Origin: Siphonodentalium dalli
Lineage: Eukaryota > Mollusca > Scaphopoda > Gadilida > Siphonodentaliidae
Direction: 5' to 3'
DNA length: 64,000 nt
Assembly (NCBI GenBank): GCA_032622095.1
Contig: CP136063.1
Coordinates: 113,606,723 to 113,670,722 of the forward strand
The first letter of the stretch is position 1, and each line of letters opens with the position of its first letter. The notes beneath the pieces are model-generated. The model saw only the letters and a list, made by a program, of their open reading frames with translations. It did not search any database and was not told the origin of the DNA. A program made the position numbers and the translations under genes. Of this stretch, positions 52,332-60,827 are shown one piece after another.

Positions 52332-54535
52332 TTTATTGACCTCCCTTGTCGGAGAGCATTAGTGAATATATTACAGTTTGGTGTTACATACTATACAACT
52401 ATACATATATTACAATACAACATTATGTTATCATTCAAACTCAATTCGGCGTGATTATCCCTTTAACCATAGTACACATTGGGAAGAGGAAAACGGCAGT
52501 GTCAATAACAATTGTGTCTCGGTGTAGCGCAATAACACTTGTCATTAAAATATTGTTGCAGCCGAGAATGAAAGCTTATATATGTAGTGCTGTTTCAGTG
52601 AGTCTATCCATAAACAAGAAAGTTTCCGTTCCGTAAGTATTCACAATATGTTCCCAATATCGATATCGCATAGAGTGTATAGTCGTTGCATTGCACGAGA
52701 ACAATACATGGTCAAGTTCGCTGTCATAACACTCACCACAGGAAAAGCACGTTAGACTATTTTGGTAAGTTGTTTTATTTAGCAGGAGCGCTAAGTTTCT
52801 AAGTTGTCGAGAAAACGACGGATGGTTCTTTAGCAAACGCCAAACAGTCCACACTGAAAGAGGATCGCTGTGTACAAAGTGAGCCAAATGCAAATTCTCA
52901 GCCGCATGGACGTCGCGTATCCATTCATTCTTGTACGCGCCTTGGACAGTGGTCTTCACCAACTTCTTCCATGAGGATTTCGGCGGGAACGTTCCGGTTT
53001 CCAGGAATGTGTCCAAATGAAAGTGTAGATCATACCTAACAAGAATTGATACAATATCTGCAACAAAACCAGATGGAGTCCTCCCGAAAAGCTTCCATCT
53101 GTACAATTTCCATAGAAAAATCTCAAGTGTAGTCTGGTGTCCTTCTGGAAGATGGATAATGTCAGCAAGAAAATTTTGTTTCTTCAAATGCATCTCTCGT
53201 TCCAGAGGCATGATGCCTAGAAGACCAAGAGACAGATTAGTCGAGGTACGAACCGGCATCGACATGCAAACTTTGATGCCATCAATGATTGGCTTGATGC
53301 ACTGATGGCAGATATTTTCTACCCATTGATAGTCACATTAATGTTTGAGACAGTGGCTCGCTCTTTTTAGATGTACATGCACAATGATCTAGGCATTAGT
53401 TACATCAGGACAAGTTTACTTATATATGGAAACTTAGGTCATTGTACAGGATACACACAATTCCATAATTTCTAACCATTTCCCGATTAGTCTGTCAACC
53501 AGCCCATTATCTAGCATTATGCCTTAACACTTTTGTTAGTCTACTGGAGCAACCTCTGTTATAATAAATGACAAACAGCCACTATGCCATACTTGGATAT
53601 TTTAGGTGTTGTGGGAGTAACAGATCATATGAGTTGATAGACTCTGACATGCAAATATTTCACTGAGTGGCTTGGTGCACTGATGAACAGTGTGATGACA
53701 GTTATATTCTAGCCATTGATAGTCACATTAATGTTTGAGACAGTTGCTCGCTCTTATTCCATGCACACAATGATCTTGGCTTTAGTTATACATCAAGACA
53801 AGTTTATTTATTTCAGTTTTCATTTCTCGAATCTACTTTCCGAAGGGTGTCGGGAAGGTATTTTTTCACCCACCGCCCCATATGCAACATGCCATATAGC
53901 TCAATGTCATCTCTACTAAGGCCCATATGAGGTCCCAGTAACATAAATATGGTGTTTTTGCAGTTATAAATTCTTATAATATGTTTTTAACTGTTACAAA
54001 AGCCATATAAGGGCACAAAAGGTCTTTAGTATAAAAAATTGCATGAGGGTGTAAAAAACGCGTTTTTCCCCCTCAGGCCACCCACCCACACCGGCATACC
54101 TTTCATATAATTTTTACTACCCCAACCCCCCTGATAGAAATTGTTAAAGGTGCATGGTGTATCTCTTCCCTGACAATTCCGTTATTGATTCAGGGATATA
54201 AGTAAAATAAATAATAACGGTCGGTCCACCATGTCTTGTCTGAATCATATTAATGCATACCTAGTATCACAATCTTCTTTCTTCCAGACGTGAAGCTTCT
54301 ATCTTGGCATCGGGATGGATGCGCGTTTGTATCCACGCCCACAAAGTTACCTTATATCGACATGATACACCAGAACCTGGGAATCATCACGGGATGTAAC
54401 GGGTATGCTGCAAAATCGTGCGATGAACTCGGAGTCATGGGAGCAAAACTGATCACGAAAGGCTCGTGGGATCACGACTTACCTGCTCGGTTGTTCAAAC
54501 TGAGGCTTAAGAACCAAAGTAGTTCAAAATTATGA
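28588..54535 (+). CDS. Peroxisomal sarcosine-oxidase/PIPOX-like FAD-dependent oxidoreductase, complete (six exons)
   Basis: Join: 28588-28713, 34302-34446, 48151-48646, 49480-49598, 50149-50298, 54288-54535 (1284 nt, 427 residues). All junctions are GT-AG and in phase. DAO-fold amine oxidases of this type oxidise N-methyl or cyclic amino acids (sarcosine, pipecolate) with O2, releasing H2O2. The Rossmann motif is VVGAGLIGAST (residues 11-21). FGAHYDEARITR (from about 52) corresponds to the substrate-arginine region of MSOX. WYLKM carries K301 at the position of the oxygen-activating lysine. C357 in GCAFVSTPT fits the covalent-flavin cysteine (CxYTxTP in PIPOX/MSOX). GCNGYAAK (381-388) replaces the usual GFSGHGFK but keeps the lysine. 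The C-terminus is SKL, a canonical PTS1 signal. Length is close to MSOX/PIPOX (about 390), with a longer C-terminal tail. The substrate cannot be named from sequence. Introns total about 24.7 kb, mostly repeats. Confidence 0.92.
29173..30974. mobile_element. 1.8-kb element with ~570-bp inverted arms, CACTGTG ends and 5-bp duplication (Transib/ProtoRAG-like)
   Basis: ATCTT occurs at 29168-29172 and 30975-30979. The ends read CACTGTGTTGGAACGGAAGT (left) and CACTGTGTAGGAACGGAAGT (right, reverse complement). The arms (about 29173-29743 and 30407-30974) are nearly identical over about 570 bp with small indels. Each arm carries three copies of TTGAACGCACGGTA. The interior has a 3-copy tandem repeat. 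No transposase is encoded. A CAC start plus 5-bp duplication is the Transib/ProtoRAG pattern; hAT5-type elements are an alternative. It lies in the first intron of the FAD gene. Confidence 0.85.
29870..30290 (+). repeat. Three tandem ~145-bp units inside the hairpin element
   Basis: Units share CTCAAGCTGGTACCAAAATA, TGCTATATTAGGGTTTTATG, ATAATGTCCATGCATGAACA and a C-rich tract of decreasing length (about 17, 14 and 8 bases). Confidence 0.9.
31500..31860 (+). repeat. Minisatellite, ~60-bp unit, about six copies
   Basis: The unit TGTATCAGATTTATAGAGAC, then ACTGACTTAGTATGAGTATA and TACATGTCA, is repeated with length variation. It lies in the first intron of the FAD gene. Confidence 0.88.
31861..33733. 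other. Intronic, no gene recognised
   Basis: A C run (32080-32093) lies in a repeat-like stretch at 31990-32110. 33150-33250 has repeated CATGGTAGAATACCA/CATGGTTTACCAG motifs. A minus-strand open frame at 33400-33675 shows no recognisable family; its upstream part is AAAAT-rich simple sequence. Confidence 0.4.
33738..34170. mobile_element. TTAA-flanked 433-bp inverted-repeat element (Kolobok-like)
   Basis: TTAA at 33734-33737 and 34171-34174. Termini are AGGCCCACTTAATATTCGAA and, inverted, AGGCCCACTTAATTTTCGAA. Imperfect arms extend about 85 bp and share ATTATATACCATTTGAAAGAGG-like sequence. It lies 127 bp before exon B of the FAD gene. Confidence 0.82.
34302..34446 (+). CDS. FAD enzyme exon B
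   Basis: Acceptor TAATTTCAACAG, donor GTATGT, 145 bp, ends in phase 1. Encodes AIFGAHYDEARITRDADKIH and SIDRYRDIEKQSG, the region that lies over the active site in MSOX-type enzymes. Confidence 0.9.
34488..34655. mobile_element. Foldback element, ~75-bp arms
   Basis: Left arm ACAATGTTGTGTACAATATA ... TGTGGTGAAAAATCATATTG; right arm is the inverse (CAATATGACTTTTCACCACA ... CATATTGTACACAACATTGT). The two halves meet at a short palindromic centre GACGCGTAGCGTC. It lies 42 bp after exon B of the FAD gene. Confidence 0.8.
34660..36723. other. Intronic, no gene recognised
   Basis: An open frame of 142 codons at 36213-36641 (plus) has no family I recognise and no splice or codon support. The region is AT-rich with many TATATA/ACATGTA motifs. 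Confidence 0.4.
36852..40647 (+). pseudogene. L1-like ORF2 reverse transcriptase, frameshifted and interrupted
   Basis: In order: coiled-coil linker (KKKEDELNKTKVKLET); PTKYFLNLEKRN; the RT fingers (GLITLLPKKDKERH, LKNWRPISLLNITYKLASS); DQTGFLKNRYIGDNTRLIYD; the catalytic LLLLDFEKAFDSVSW; NRGCRQGDPISPYIFLI; YADDTTLIL (YADD at 38096-38107); thumb LKIYPSKCQASWIG; and the C-terminal domain to 40647. The frame changes between about 37196 and 37420, near 37675 and near 38300, so it cannot be translated intact. The first D of the palm and YADD are intact. The frame from 38335 to 40647 is broken only by the nested element. Confidence 0.93.
38549..39443. mobile_element. 895-bp non-autonomous DNA element, 77-bp perfect inverted repeats, 5-bp duplication
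   Basis: AAAAC at 38544-38548 and 39444-39448 flanks inverted repeats that are identical for 77 bp, starting CACCCCATGCATCCGGATAT. Each arm contains two direct copies of ATGCTCGTAGCGGA. The 740-bp centre has no coding potential. Removing the element and one duplication copy (900 bp) rejoins the LINE frame exactly. A CAC terminus and 5-bp duplication fit Transib-type elements. Confidence 0.9.
41100..41960. other. LINE 3' UTR and downstream flank
   Basis: 41100-41760 is the LINE's 3' UTR, including CAAAATGGCCCATTTTCTGA; 41761-41774 is the second duplication copy; 41775-41960 is unremarkable until the minisatellite begins. Confidence 0.6.
41960..43420. repeat. Degenerate CCACCATTCCATCCCACCC minisatellite, ~1.4 kb, with strand flip
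   Basis: About 1.35 kb of pyrimidine-rich units of roughly 26-30 bp built from CCACCATTCCATCCCACCCC-like words on the plus strand. Near 43310 the orientation reverses and the last ~100 bp read TGGTGGAATGGTGGCAGTAA and similar. Open frames of 207 and 205 codons here are Pro/His/Ser-rich repeat translations, not genes. Confidence 0.93.
43430..43880. repeat. Tandem diverged ~190-300-bp repeat with TTTCGGCC motifs
   Basis: TATTTTCGGCCCATTTATAA, TTTCGGCCGAAC, ACGTTCCACTTCACTAAGGA and AATTCCCCACCGAGCAAAG at 43430-43550 recur as TTATTTTCGGAATTG, TTTTCGGCCAAAAATTACGT, CCTACTTTACTGAGGATGTT and ATTCCCCAACTTTGCCGAAC at 43775-43875. Confidence 0.65.
43938..43980. repeat. (CTGT)n microsatellite
   Basis: About ten TGTC units with one interruption. 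A short relative (GTCTGTCTGTCTTTTTGTCTG) is at 45858. Confidence 0.95.
44080..46320. repeat. Satellite of ~175-200-bp monomers with two ~569-bp higher-order copies
   Basis: Each monomer has a GATTxCCACCAAAxTTATAxA block, ATCATCCCCATxxTATGAGGA, and a TCxxGTCAGGGxTGxxxxGAA block. A three-monomer period is duplicated almost exactly: 44123-44691 and 44692-45260 (shared CAAAAGTCGCGCCGTTCGCG, GAGATTGGGAGGGG, CATCCCCATGGTATGAGGAG). Monomers to the right (45260-46320) are more diverged. Confidence 0.88.
46320..47507. other. Intronic, no gene recognised
   Basis: A 69-codon open frame at 46609-46818 is Ser-rich with no known match. Otherwise AT-rich sequence without structure I can name. Confidence 0.4.
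47508..47560. other. Perfect 22-bp stem hairpin, 9-base loop
   Basis: AATACTCACTGGTAATTATA-TT pairs perfectly with its inverse at 47539-47560; the loop is CGCAGTGTA. It lies about 590 bp upstream of exon C of the FAD gene. The size is compatible with a microRNA-like precursor core, but also with a decayed tiny MITE or cruciform. Confidence 0.85.
47640..48110. repeat. Dispersed TTGGAAATTTCC repeat, second copy
   Basis: GGAAGTTTCCAGCC, TGGAATGTCCAACGTCTCC, a C run (47817-47830) and CATGTCGCCACGTCCCCGCA match the vocabulary of 20830-21740 and 56770-58110. It ends 40 bp before exon C of the FAD gene. Confidence 0.55.
48151..48646 (+). CDS. FAD enzyme exon C
   Basis: Acceptor CTATTTATAG, donor GTAAGT, 496 bp, ends in phase 2. 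Encodes IRFYDEIGNMIVGT, LFPYLRF, RAGLINPRKFLDAQVAIA and VLLATGPYLEY, the last being the DAO-fold (x)xATG strand that precedes the FAD-contacting loop. Confidence 0.94.
49480..49598 (+). CDS. FAD enzyme exon D
   Basis: Acceptor CCAATTTACAG, donor GTAAGT, 119 bp. Encodes DMTGITYRGFGSPSYYGGMH and SFTMLPPVKYPDG, part of the substrate-domain sheet. Confidence 0.9.
49640..50010 (+). repeat. Diverged tandem ~115-bp units in an intron
   Basis: TTATCGGATTTCAATACAAT, TTATCGGATCTCGATGAAAT and TGTCGATCTCCATTAAATTT, each followed by an AAGGATGTTGGC(T/C)GTCAGG-like block. Confidence 0.7.
50149..50298 (+). CDS. FAD enzyme exon E
   Basis: Acceptor CAAACAACAG, donor GTATGT, 150 bp, phase 1 in and out. Encodes KWYLKMTGPDAARGNLRNLT and LYKLMRTVVPG, including K301 at the MSOX Lys265-like position. 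It is preceded by diverged tandem copies of an unrelated ~70-bp unit in the intron (49650-49985). Confidence 0.9.
50624..51161. mobile_element. 538-bp inverted-repeat element with CACTCTAAATC ends (EnSpm/CACTA-like)
   Basis: Termini are CACTCTAAATCGCG and, inverted, CACGCTAAATCACG. Inner arms share CACCACGCGAACGTTGGGTA and CAACGCAGGGTAACAAT (50679-50762 versus 51032-51113). The left arm also has a small GGGTAAAATTTTACCC palindrome. No clear target duplication is visible. A member of the CATCTGAGATCAAAGGCAC family lies inside. Confidence 0.7.
51677..54133. mobile_element. 2.5-kb CAG-ended inverted-repeat element with 7-bp duplication, carrying a nested LINE
   Basis: ATAGAAA at 51670-51676 and 54134-54140 flanks CAG plus a G tract, then TAGTAAAAAATTTGCAGGAA (left) and, inverted, CAGGGGGG...TAGTAAAAATTATATGAAAG (right). 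The interior has two tandem copies of a segment (TTTCTAACTATTTCCTGATT; CCATTGATAGTCACATTAAT). A LINE fragment at 52289-53316 interrupts it. CAG...CTG ends with 7-8 bp duplication suggest a hAT-type element. Relatives lie at 14031-14292, 15060-16930 and 18715-18860. It is in the last intron of the FAD gene. Confidence 0.7.
52289..53316 (-). mobile_element. 5'-truncated LINE 3' end with (TA)n tail
   Basis: The minus-strand frame 53265-52576 extends in frame to about 53310 and encodes the region after the RT palm: LGLLGIMPLEREMHL, then the C-terminal knuckle CFSCGECYDSELDHVLFSC typical of jockey/CR1-like LINEs. A 3' UTR, AATAAAG and a (TA)n tail (52290-52330) follow. The 5' junction at about 53317 falls in the host repeat (CCATTGATAGTCACATTAAT). 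Confidence 0.82.
54288..54535 (+). CDS. FAD enzyme exon F (flavin-linkage Cys, PTS1, stop)
   Basis: Acceptor TTCTTTCTTCCAG, 248 bp ending in TGA. Encodes SWHRDGCAFVSTPTKLPYID, NLGIITGCNGYAAKS and a C-terminus of NQSSSKL. A LINE 3' end begins only about 40 bp after the stop. Confidence 0.93.
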
Positions 54536-54570
54536 GACATATAGACGTGGGTGTTAATTAGATGCCCCAT

Positions 54571-55450
54571 CCTATGAATGAATGAATGAATATTTTATTT
54601 GTGCAATAAATCATGTCAATATACAAATAATCACAAATAACATATAAATTATTATTGCACAGGGCCGTCTTCCTGTTGTCCCCTGAGTTCATAAATGAAT
54701 ATATTGTATTGTATTGTATATAGCGGTTATCCATATTGGTTCACGCACCTCGGTTGGTGCCACCTATTAATTCGCTTGTTCTGGTGCAATCGTGTTATCA
54801 TCGAAGCAAGAATTAAGCCGGAGAAAGGTGGAAAACACACATGTATGAGTGTGTGTCCAAGTATGTATATAGTAATGTATTTATGAGTTTGGTTTACTGG
54901 TCGCTCTATAAGCGTTGATCAAATTATGTTTTGTATATCTCATACCCTTTAACTTCGACGGGTTTTTAGTGGGTAAATCATCGACCAGGTTAGGTGAGAC
55001 TTGTGAGAGTTACTATGTTAACGTGTTGTTACAATCAAAACAATACGCGTCTCCACAGTTAATAACTTCAGCATATTTTGACAACATATTTTTGATTAAA
55101 CATCTTTTAAATATGAATCTGTTCTTTGAATTTCTATTTGTGCATTGATTGAATTCCATATATCTGGAAATGAGTGTTTTGGGAGGTATGCCGTAAATTT
55201 TATTCTCGGTTTTATTACTCTAATGTTTTTGGCTTGTCTCGTAGTTATTCCACGAGAGTATTCAAAGCAAGTGGAAAATGATCTGGGTAGTACAAGTTTT
55301 GTCCAGTCATACATAAATTGGGCACAGTGCATACGATAAAGGTCGCTAAACTTCAATATTTTTTCTTTTTTAAATAACGGTTCTGTGTGACTTCTATAAT
55401 TTGTGTTGTATAATATGCGAATTGATCTTTTTTGGAGAGTTGTCATTGAA
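54571..55450 (-). mobile_element. CR1-like LINE 3' end with (CATT)n tail
   Basis: Minus-strand frame 55446-55096 reads LQKRSIRILYNTNYRSHTEP, LFKKEKILKFSDLYRMHCAQ, FMYDW and NSINAQIEIQRTDSYLK. This is the standard C-terminal segment of CR1/jockey RT proteins. The tail is four CATT units (plus strand 54573-54590) preceded by AATAAA on the minus strand. It is 5' truncated and begins about 40 bp after the stop codon of the FAD gene, in the opposite orientation. Confidence 0.88.
54605..54610 (+). promoter_or_regulatory. Candidate poly(A) signal for the FAD gene, inside LINE sequence
   Basis: AATAAA on the plus strand 70 bp after the TGA at 54533-54535. It lies in the antisense strand of the CR1-like LINE 3' end. 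No nearer canonical signal is present between the stop codon and the LINE. Confidence 0.45.
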
Positions 55451-56630
55451 TTTGCAGCAACCGAATACCCCCATCCTGTTCAACATGCACCATATTTGGT
55501 CGAAATTTCCTGAGGGAAAATAAAATTAAATGTGTGGTTGTGGTTACATGTCAGAAAACACTATAAGGTAAGTAGGTAGGCTACAAGTTATTTAATGGGG
55601 GGGGGGGGGGGGGGGGGTCAAGTGAATTTTTTTGAATGGGGGACTCCATACAAATCTCCGCAGCAAAAGCTATATATGAATCAGTTGTTTGGGCACTACA
55701 TCAGCCACCGATACAACATTTAACTGGCGGCTGCGCTTGGTAACTTGCCAGTTTTTGCTATGAATTTATTTTTGTTGTTCTGGAATTACAACACTTGACC
55801 TAGTTTAAAAAAAATTAATATGAAATTCAAAATACATGGAATATTCTATTGGAATAAATGGAAGATAATTATATGCATTACAATACCGCACAAAATCGTG
55901 CCCATAAATATTTGCAACTCTGTAACTTTTGCTGGGGATACCTGCATGAAAATGCCAATTCAAAATTTGTCACCTGACCTCCCCCTTAAGCTGTTTTATG
56001 GCTTTCTTTTCTACCTTGAAATGTAATACTAGTACTGGGCTGAGAAACGTTTTCATTGATTTTTGTATAAGCCAAATACATTGAATAACAGATTTTGGAC
56101 ATTGAAATATGGTTTTTATCCTGTTAGTTCTAAGTTTAAACATTTTAGCTAAACTCAGCTTAAGTGATCGGATCACAAGTTATAAAACATACAGTTGTAT
56201 CACTCCCAACAGAATATTACAAAATTATAACAATACAAAAGATGATATTGACCGCACAACCGTGAAAACAATATTTATAGGGTAGGCGGTTTAATTTAGG
56301 TTCAATAGGAAAATTCCAAACCACAAATATATTTTTCTTTGGAATTATAATTTTATGAACGTTCTTTAAGATTCTCAATAAATGTGTAAGAAAACCATAA
56401 ACGCTCTCCATCATTGGTGTTCATTTGAAGTTTTGAGAAAGATGTCCCAAGTTGCACGCAGTGCCATCCATTACCATTGCATCGAGAGCAGCGTAGCGAT
56501 GGGAAAGAACTCGACATACCATTCGCTTTGAGATGTGAACCTATTCTGTGGCTGATGATATGCGAGTGTTTCACCGATAATTGTGTTCACATACTGTTTA
56601 TAATATAATTTCATATGATTTTGTTGACAA
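55450..56630. other. No gene recognised
   Basis: Contains a 20-base G run at about 55598-55617. Nothing else with coding or repeat signature. Confidence 0.5.
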
Positions 56631-56635
56631 GTTGT

Positions 56636-56752
56636 ATCATCATCATCATCGTCATCGTCCTCGCCATCCTCGTTGCCATTGTCGTGTTCGTCATTATCAT
56701 CATCAACATAGTCATCATCATCATCGCCATAATCGTCGTCGCCATCACCCAG
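56636..56752. repeat. Imperfect (ATC)n trinucleotide tract
   Basis: CATCATCATCATCGTCATCG-type repeats. The Asp-rich open frame on the minus strand is a by-product. Confidence 0.92.
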
Positions 56753-56769
56753 AGACGCGGTTAGAGGGT

Positions 56770-58110
56770 CTCCGTTGGGGGTGTCCACCTTGGAGAATTC
56801 CAACAGCACCCCCTTGAATCAGACCAAATACAAGTTTTGCATAATTCCATTTGCACCCCCTTGGTTCTATATACCCGATATCAGAACATTCAGATATTTG
56901 AATCTGAAAATTGCATAAATCCTAACATCTAGTGGTCTAACCCAAGAACAATGCACGAGACTACGGACAAGAGACCAGGGCAATCCGGCCGACCATGGTT
57001 GTTCGGCCCAGGTGTGAGAACATTTTGAAAACTAAACAAGAAAATCGCAAATCCTGGCATCTAGAATGGCCTCATGCTTTCCTAGTGTTGGAAATTTCAA
57101 ACCTCATACTCTCCCTTAGGTTGGAAAATTCTCCAACTGATGACCATTTCAGTCTACAATTTTGACCAAATGTAGTAAAATATTGTTTTCTTAAAGACAT
57201 ATTATGGACTTGTTCGGATGCTTGGAACTGATAAGTTTGTACCCAGGAGCTATGCCAACTACTGGGGGAATGTAGCATTCTACTAACATTGCGAACATTT
57301 CTAAGAAATCGACCATACCACTCAAGAGAAAACATCGTCTGAACTACGCTCAAATGTAAATATTTACATCTCGATAAGGGACGCAACTCTCGGCGACAAA
57401 CTAACACAAATGATTCCCCCGCCGAGAGTCATTGTATTTAATTAATATATAAAACTGGCGGTGTTTGTTGTCAATTTGGATTAATATTTGTAAAAAATAT
57501 AACTACTTTGAGCAGGATTATTCTCCATTTATATTTTATTACTCCACCAGAGTGTTTCACATCACTTTAACTAATTAGCAGTTTTTGTTGGTTCGGCCCG
57601 GCGTGCGAAAATTTTGAAATCTAAAGAGGAAAATAGCAAAATCCTAGGATCTAGACTAGCCTCAAGCCTTCTTAGAGTTGGAAATTTCAAACCTGACACC
57701 CCCACTTATGTTGGAAAATTTCCAACTGATGACAATTCCAATAACAATGTTGACCAAATGTAGGGCAATGTTGTTTTCTTAAATTAACTAGCAGTTTTTC
57801 ACTGGTCATGTGGGAGGGACCAGGACACAAGCTTACCAAGTGTTGGAAATTTCCAACCTGACACCCCCCTAAGGTTGGTAAATTTCCGGCTGATGGCCAT
57901 TTCAGTCCAAATTTTTTACCAAAAGTAGGACAATATGCAAATATTGGTCCAAAAGCAATAAATGTCCCCCAATAAATTGTTTGAAAATCAAACTACAAGA
58001 ACATTTTCAACCTATTGTTGGTGTGAATTTTCCAACTAATGTTGTGTCAGGTATGAAATTTCCAACTGTTGAACATTTTGAAACCCCCCCCCCCCCCCCT
58101 GTCGCCACGT
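56770..58110. repeat. Dispersed TTGGAAATTTCCAAC family, several tandem partial copies
   Basis: GTTGGAAATTTCAAACCTxA and GTTGGAAAATTTCCAACTGA-like blocks recur at about 57090, 57680 and 57845, each with GTTTTCTTAAA. The right end is a C run (58086-58099) then TGTCGCCACGTCCCTG, as in the copy ending at 48105. Confidence 0.7.
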
Positions 58111-58345
58111 CCCTGTCATCATCATTATCATCATCATCGTTATCCTCGTTATAGTCACCCACCATGATGATCATCGTTATCATTCTGATCACCATAGCCA
58201 TTCGTCATCATCGTCGCTACATAGTCTTCCACTATGATCATCATCATTATCACCGCGTGATAATCATAGCCATCGCCATCGTCATCCCGTCGCCATCCTC
58301 GTTATCATCGCGGTTGTCATCATCATCATCCTCGTCGTCATAATC
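58108..58345. repeat. Imperfect (ATC/GTC)n tract
   Basis: TCATCATCATTATCATCATC and similar over about 240 bp, interrupted by TAGTCACCCACCATGATGA-like blocks. Confidence 0.9.
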
Positions 58346-58349
58346 GTGG

Positions 58350-60284
58350 TGCACATGTGCGGCTGTTTCTGACCGGTCGTATATCTATTGTATACTCATC
58401 ATGATAATTTAGATTAGTAATGCATGCTGCTTTTTTGGCGCCCAACAAGTATATTAATCATAAACGTTAATTATAATAATTTGAATGCCTTTGCGTGGGT
58501 ACATGCATGTGCAAAAAGAATAATCTATAAAACATAACCACAAATTAAGGACATCGAAAAATAGATCAACTTAATGTTCTTATATCAATTATGGATAGGT
58601 CTCCATGTAATATCGAATATCGCGCGGTGAAACCATTGTTATGTAAACAACATTGTTACAGTGATTTGTCAACAAACATCGCTAATCGCACAGAAACTTC
58701 AAATATTTTAGTCTAATTATGACTTTTAGAATATTTGTAAATGCTTTGACCTTTTCCAATGTTTACCATCAAGTTTTCTTATTTTGGTATATTATCTGAC
58801 TTTAATCGGTATTAATGTCACTGTATCCTGATGTAACAGTTAACAATGGTATCGATATGCGAAATGTCGTTATTGGAGAGTTATTAATAATGAAAATATG
58901 AACAAGAAAGTAGATCTATTTTTAAATGCACTTGTTGATACACGTACATGTAATATTTGTTTTACAAACTATTAAACATTATCTTATTTCACATGATTCA
59001 CCTTAAATCATAGGGTATATGTACGAGGAACATAAGAATATACACGTATATAAACAAATGGATTGGTGATGTTGATGTACATGTCTCGTTGTGAAATAGT
59101 AGTGGTTTCGGTAGGCGCGTTGAAACCATGCAGTAGTAGTTAAATGTTCCGCATATAAATTGCACGCATATAAGGCTGCACTATTTTTATCTGCTACTCT
59201 GTTCTTTAATACGAGGATGTTAATTATTAATTATTTCGTCACATAATCAGTGCATTTTATGTATACCTGGTGTTCAGTACCTTTGTATTAATGTGTCCGC
59301 CTCCTTGGCGTGACATGTACTTTTAATCGTGATGCTGTAATTGGTTTACCACTGTTTTGACGAACTTGAATAATTAATTAACGAATTAAATTAAATTAAA
59401 TACATAATTTTGCCACTCTTCATTCATACCCCATTTACAAAACATGCAAACCATATACAGTATCGTCGTCTTATAGTCAAAACGTCGCAAGTCGGTTTGG
59501 GGGGGGGGGGGGGGGGGGTAGAATATACACGCGAAAATACTTTCCCGCTACGACTTCTGTCTAAACGTCGTATCTCAAAAGCTGAATCAGAACATTATAT
59601 TTCAGCCATGTGAATATTTTATCGTATCATATTATGACATTTTGCTTTGAATTTCTTGTTTACATACGAATGGAAATAGCGAGACGCATTCTTTTGATAT
59701 CTAAACGTCTTATCTTGAATACAAAAATCAACAAAATATAGCTCTGGCAAAAAGTTGTGTAACAACAAATTTTACGTGATTACTCGGGGCCTATGTATTA
59801 GGTTGGGATTATGCTCTGATTTGTGTATTTTTGCCTTTCTTCAGAAAATTTTTACAATTTTTGAACAGCAAAATTAATCAAATATTTTTTTTTTGTCTCT
59901 CCTGAAAAATTCCCTTTTTGTCTCTCCTGAAAAATTCCCTTCTCCTGCGTGAATGAATTGCTTTTGTGACGATCGACCCAACCCTCGAGTACCCAACGTA
60001 TAGAACTGGCCATGGGAGAAACACGGCGATATTAAATTAAGTCCAGTGTTCTTCAGGGATTGCCCCGAGCCTTATTACTGTTGATCTAGTCCTGATGTGG
60101 ATAAAGAGCGTTATGATGGTAGCTTATGCTATCCGATGCGATGTGTGACGTGGAGTGCGGTCTCTGCGTAGACTAACGATAAAGAGCGTTTCCAGTTGAT
60201 CTATTCCCGATATGGCATGAATAAAGTGCGATAAGTGCAGCAACTTGTTAGTTAACAGCATTCCTTGTGGACTCTCAGTTGGTC
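58350..60284. other. No gene recognised
   Basis: AT-rich. A G run of about 18 bases is at 59500-59518. A 24-bp tandem duplication (TTTTTGTCTCTCCTGAAAAA) is at 59890-59940. Confidence 0.45.
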
Positions 60285-60445
60285 TTTTTAAGACATCTGA
60301 GGTCAACGGGACATATCTAGTAAGATTATCCGGGTAAAATTACCCCTATATACAAATAATCAGCTCCGATGGTTCAGCCGTTTGGACGCCTATAGCCGGA
60401 CAAACAGAAACAAACGAACAACAAAATTGAGTTTTATTAGTAAAG
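60285..60445. repeat. Dispersed retroelement-like tail unit
   Basis: TTTAAGACATCTGAGGTCAA, CCGGGTAAAATTACCCCTAT, GTTTGGACGCCTATAGCCGG, ACAAACAGAAACAAACGAAC and a TTATTAGTAAAGATT end. The same order of blocks is seen at 27090-27190 and partly at 26990-27060. Confidence 0.65.
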
Positions 60446-60827
60446 ATTCACATGATGCGATTTGGTCCCCTATACTATATATGCTATGTCCGGGGAGAAA
60501 AAATAATTATCTTCATATAAATGCATTTGGTCGGGACCATATTATTTGATCACCGACCTAATTTTCAAAAGTTGTCAAGCTCGTGATGTGGACCAAATTC
60601 TGATCTTCGGGGACGGGGGACCAATCGTCAACACGATGTTTCCGATTAATTTTACACGGTGTATTATTCATGTAATTCATCACAGGCAACATTAATGGGG
60701 GGGGGGTGGAGATTAATTAATAACTTAATGTTGATTTTGAACGCATCGGCTCCGCCTCAGAGTTCAAAAAGAGACACCCAAGTATTAAATATCCATTTAC
60801 CCTACGATGTTACCAGAACACTCCATT

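Noticed and set aside
56471-56809. Asp-rich 112-codon frame on the minus strand and His-rich frame on the plus strand
   Set aside because: Both arise from the (ATC)n tract; no recognisable protein sequence outside it.
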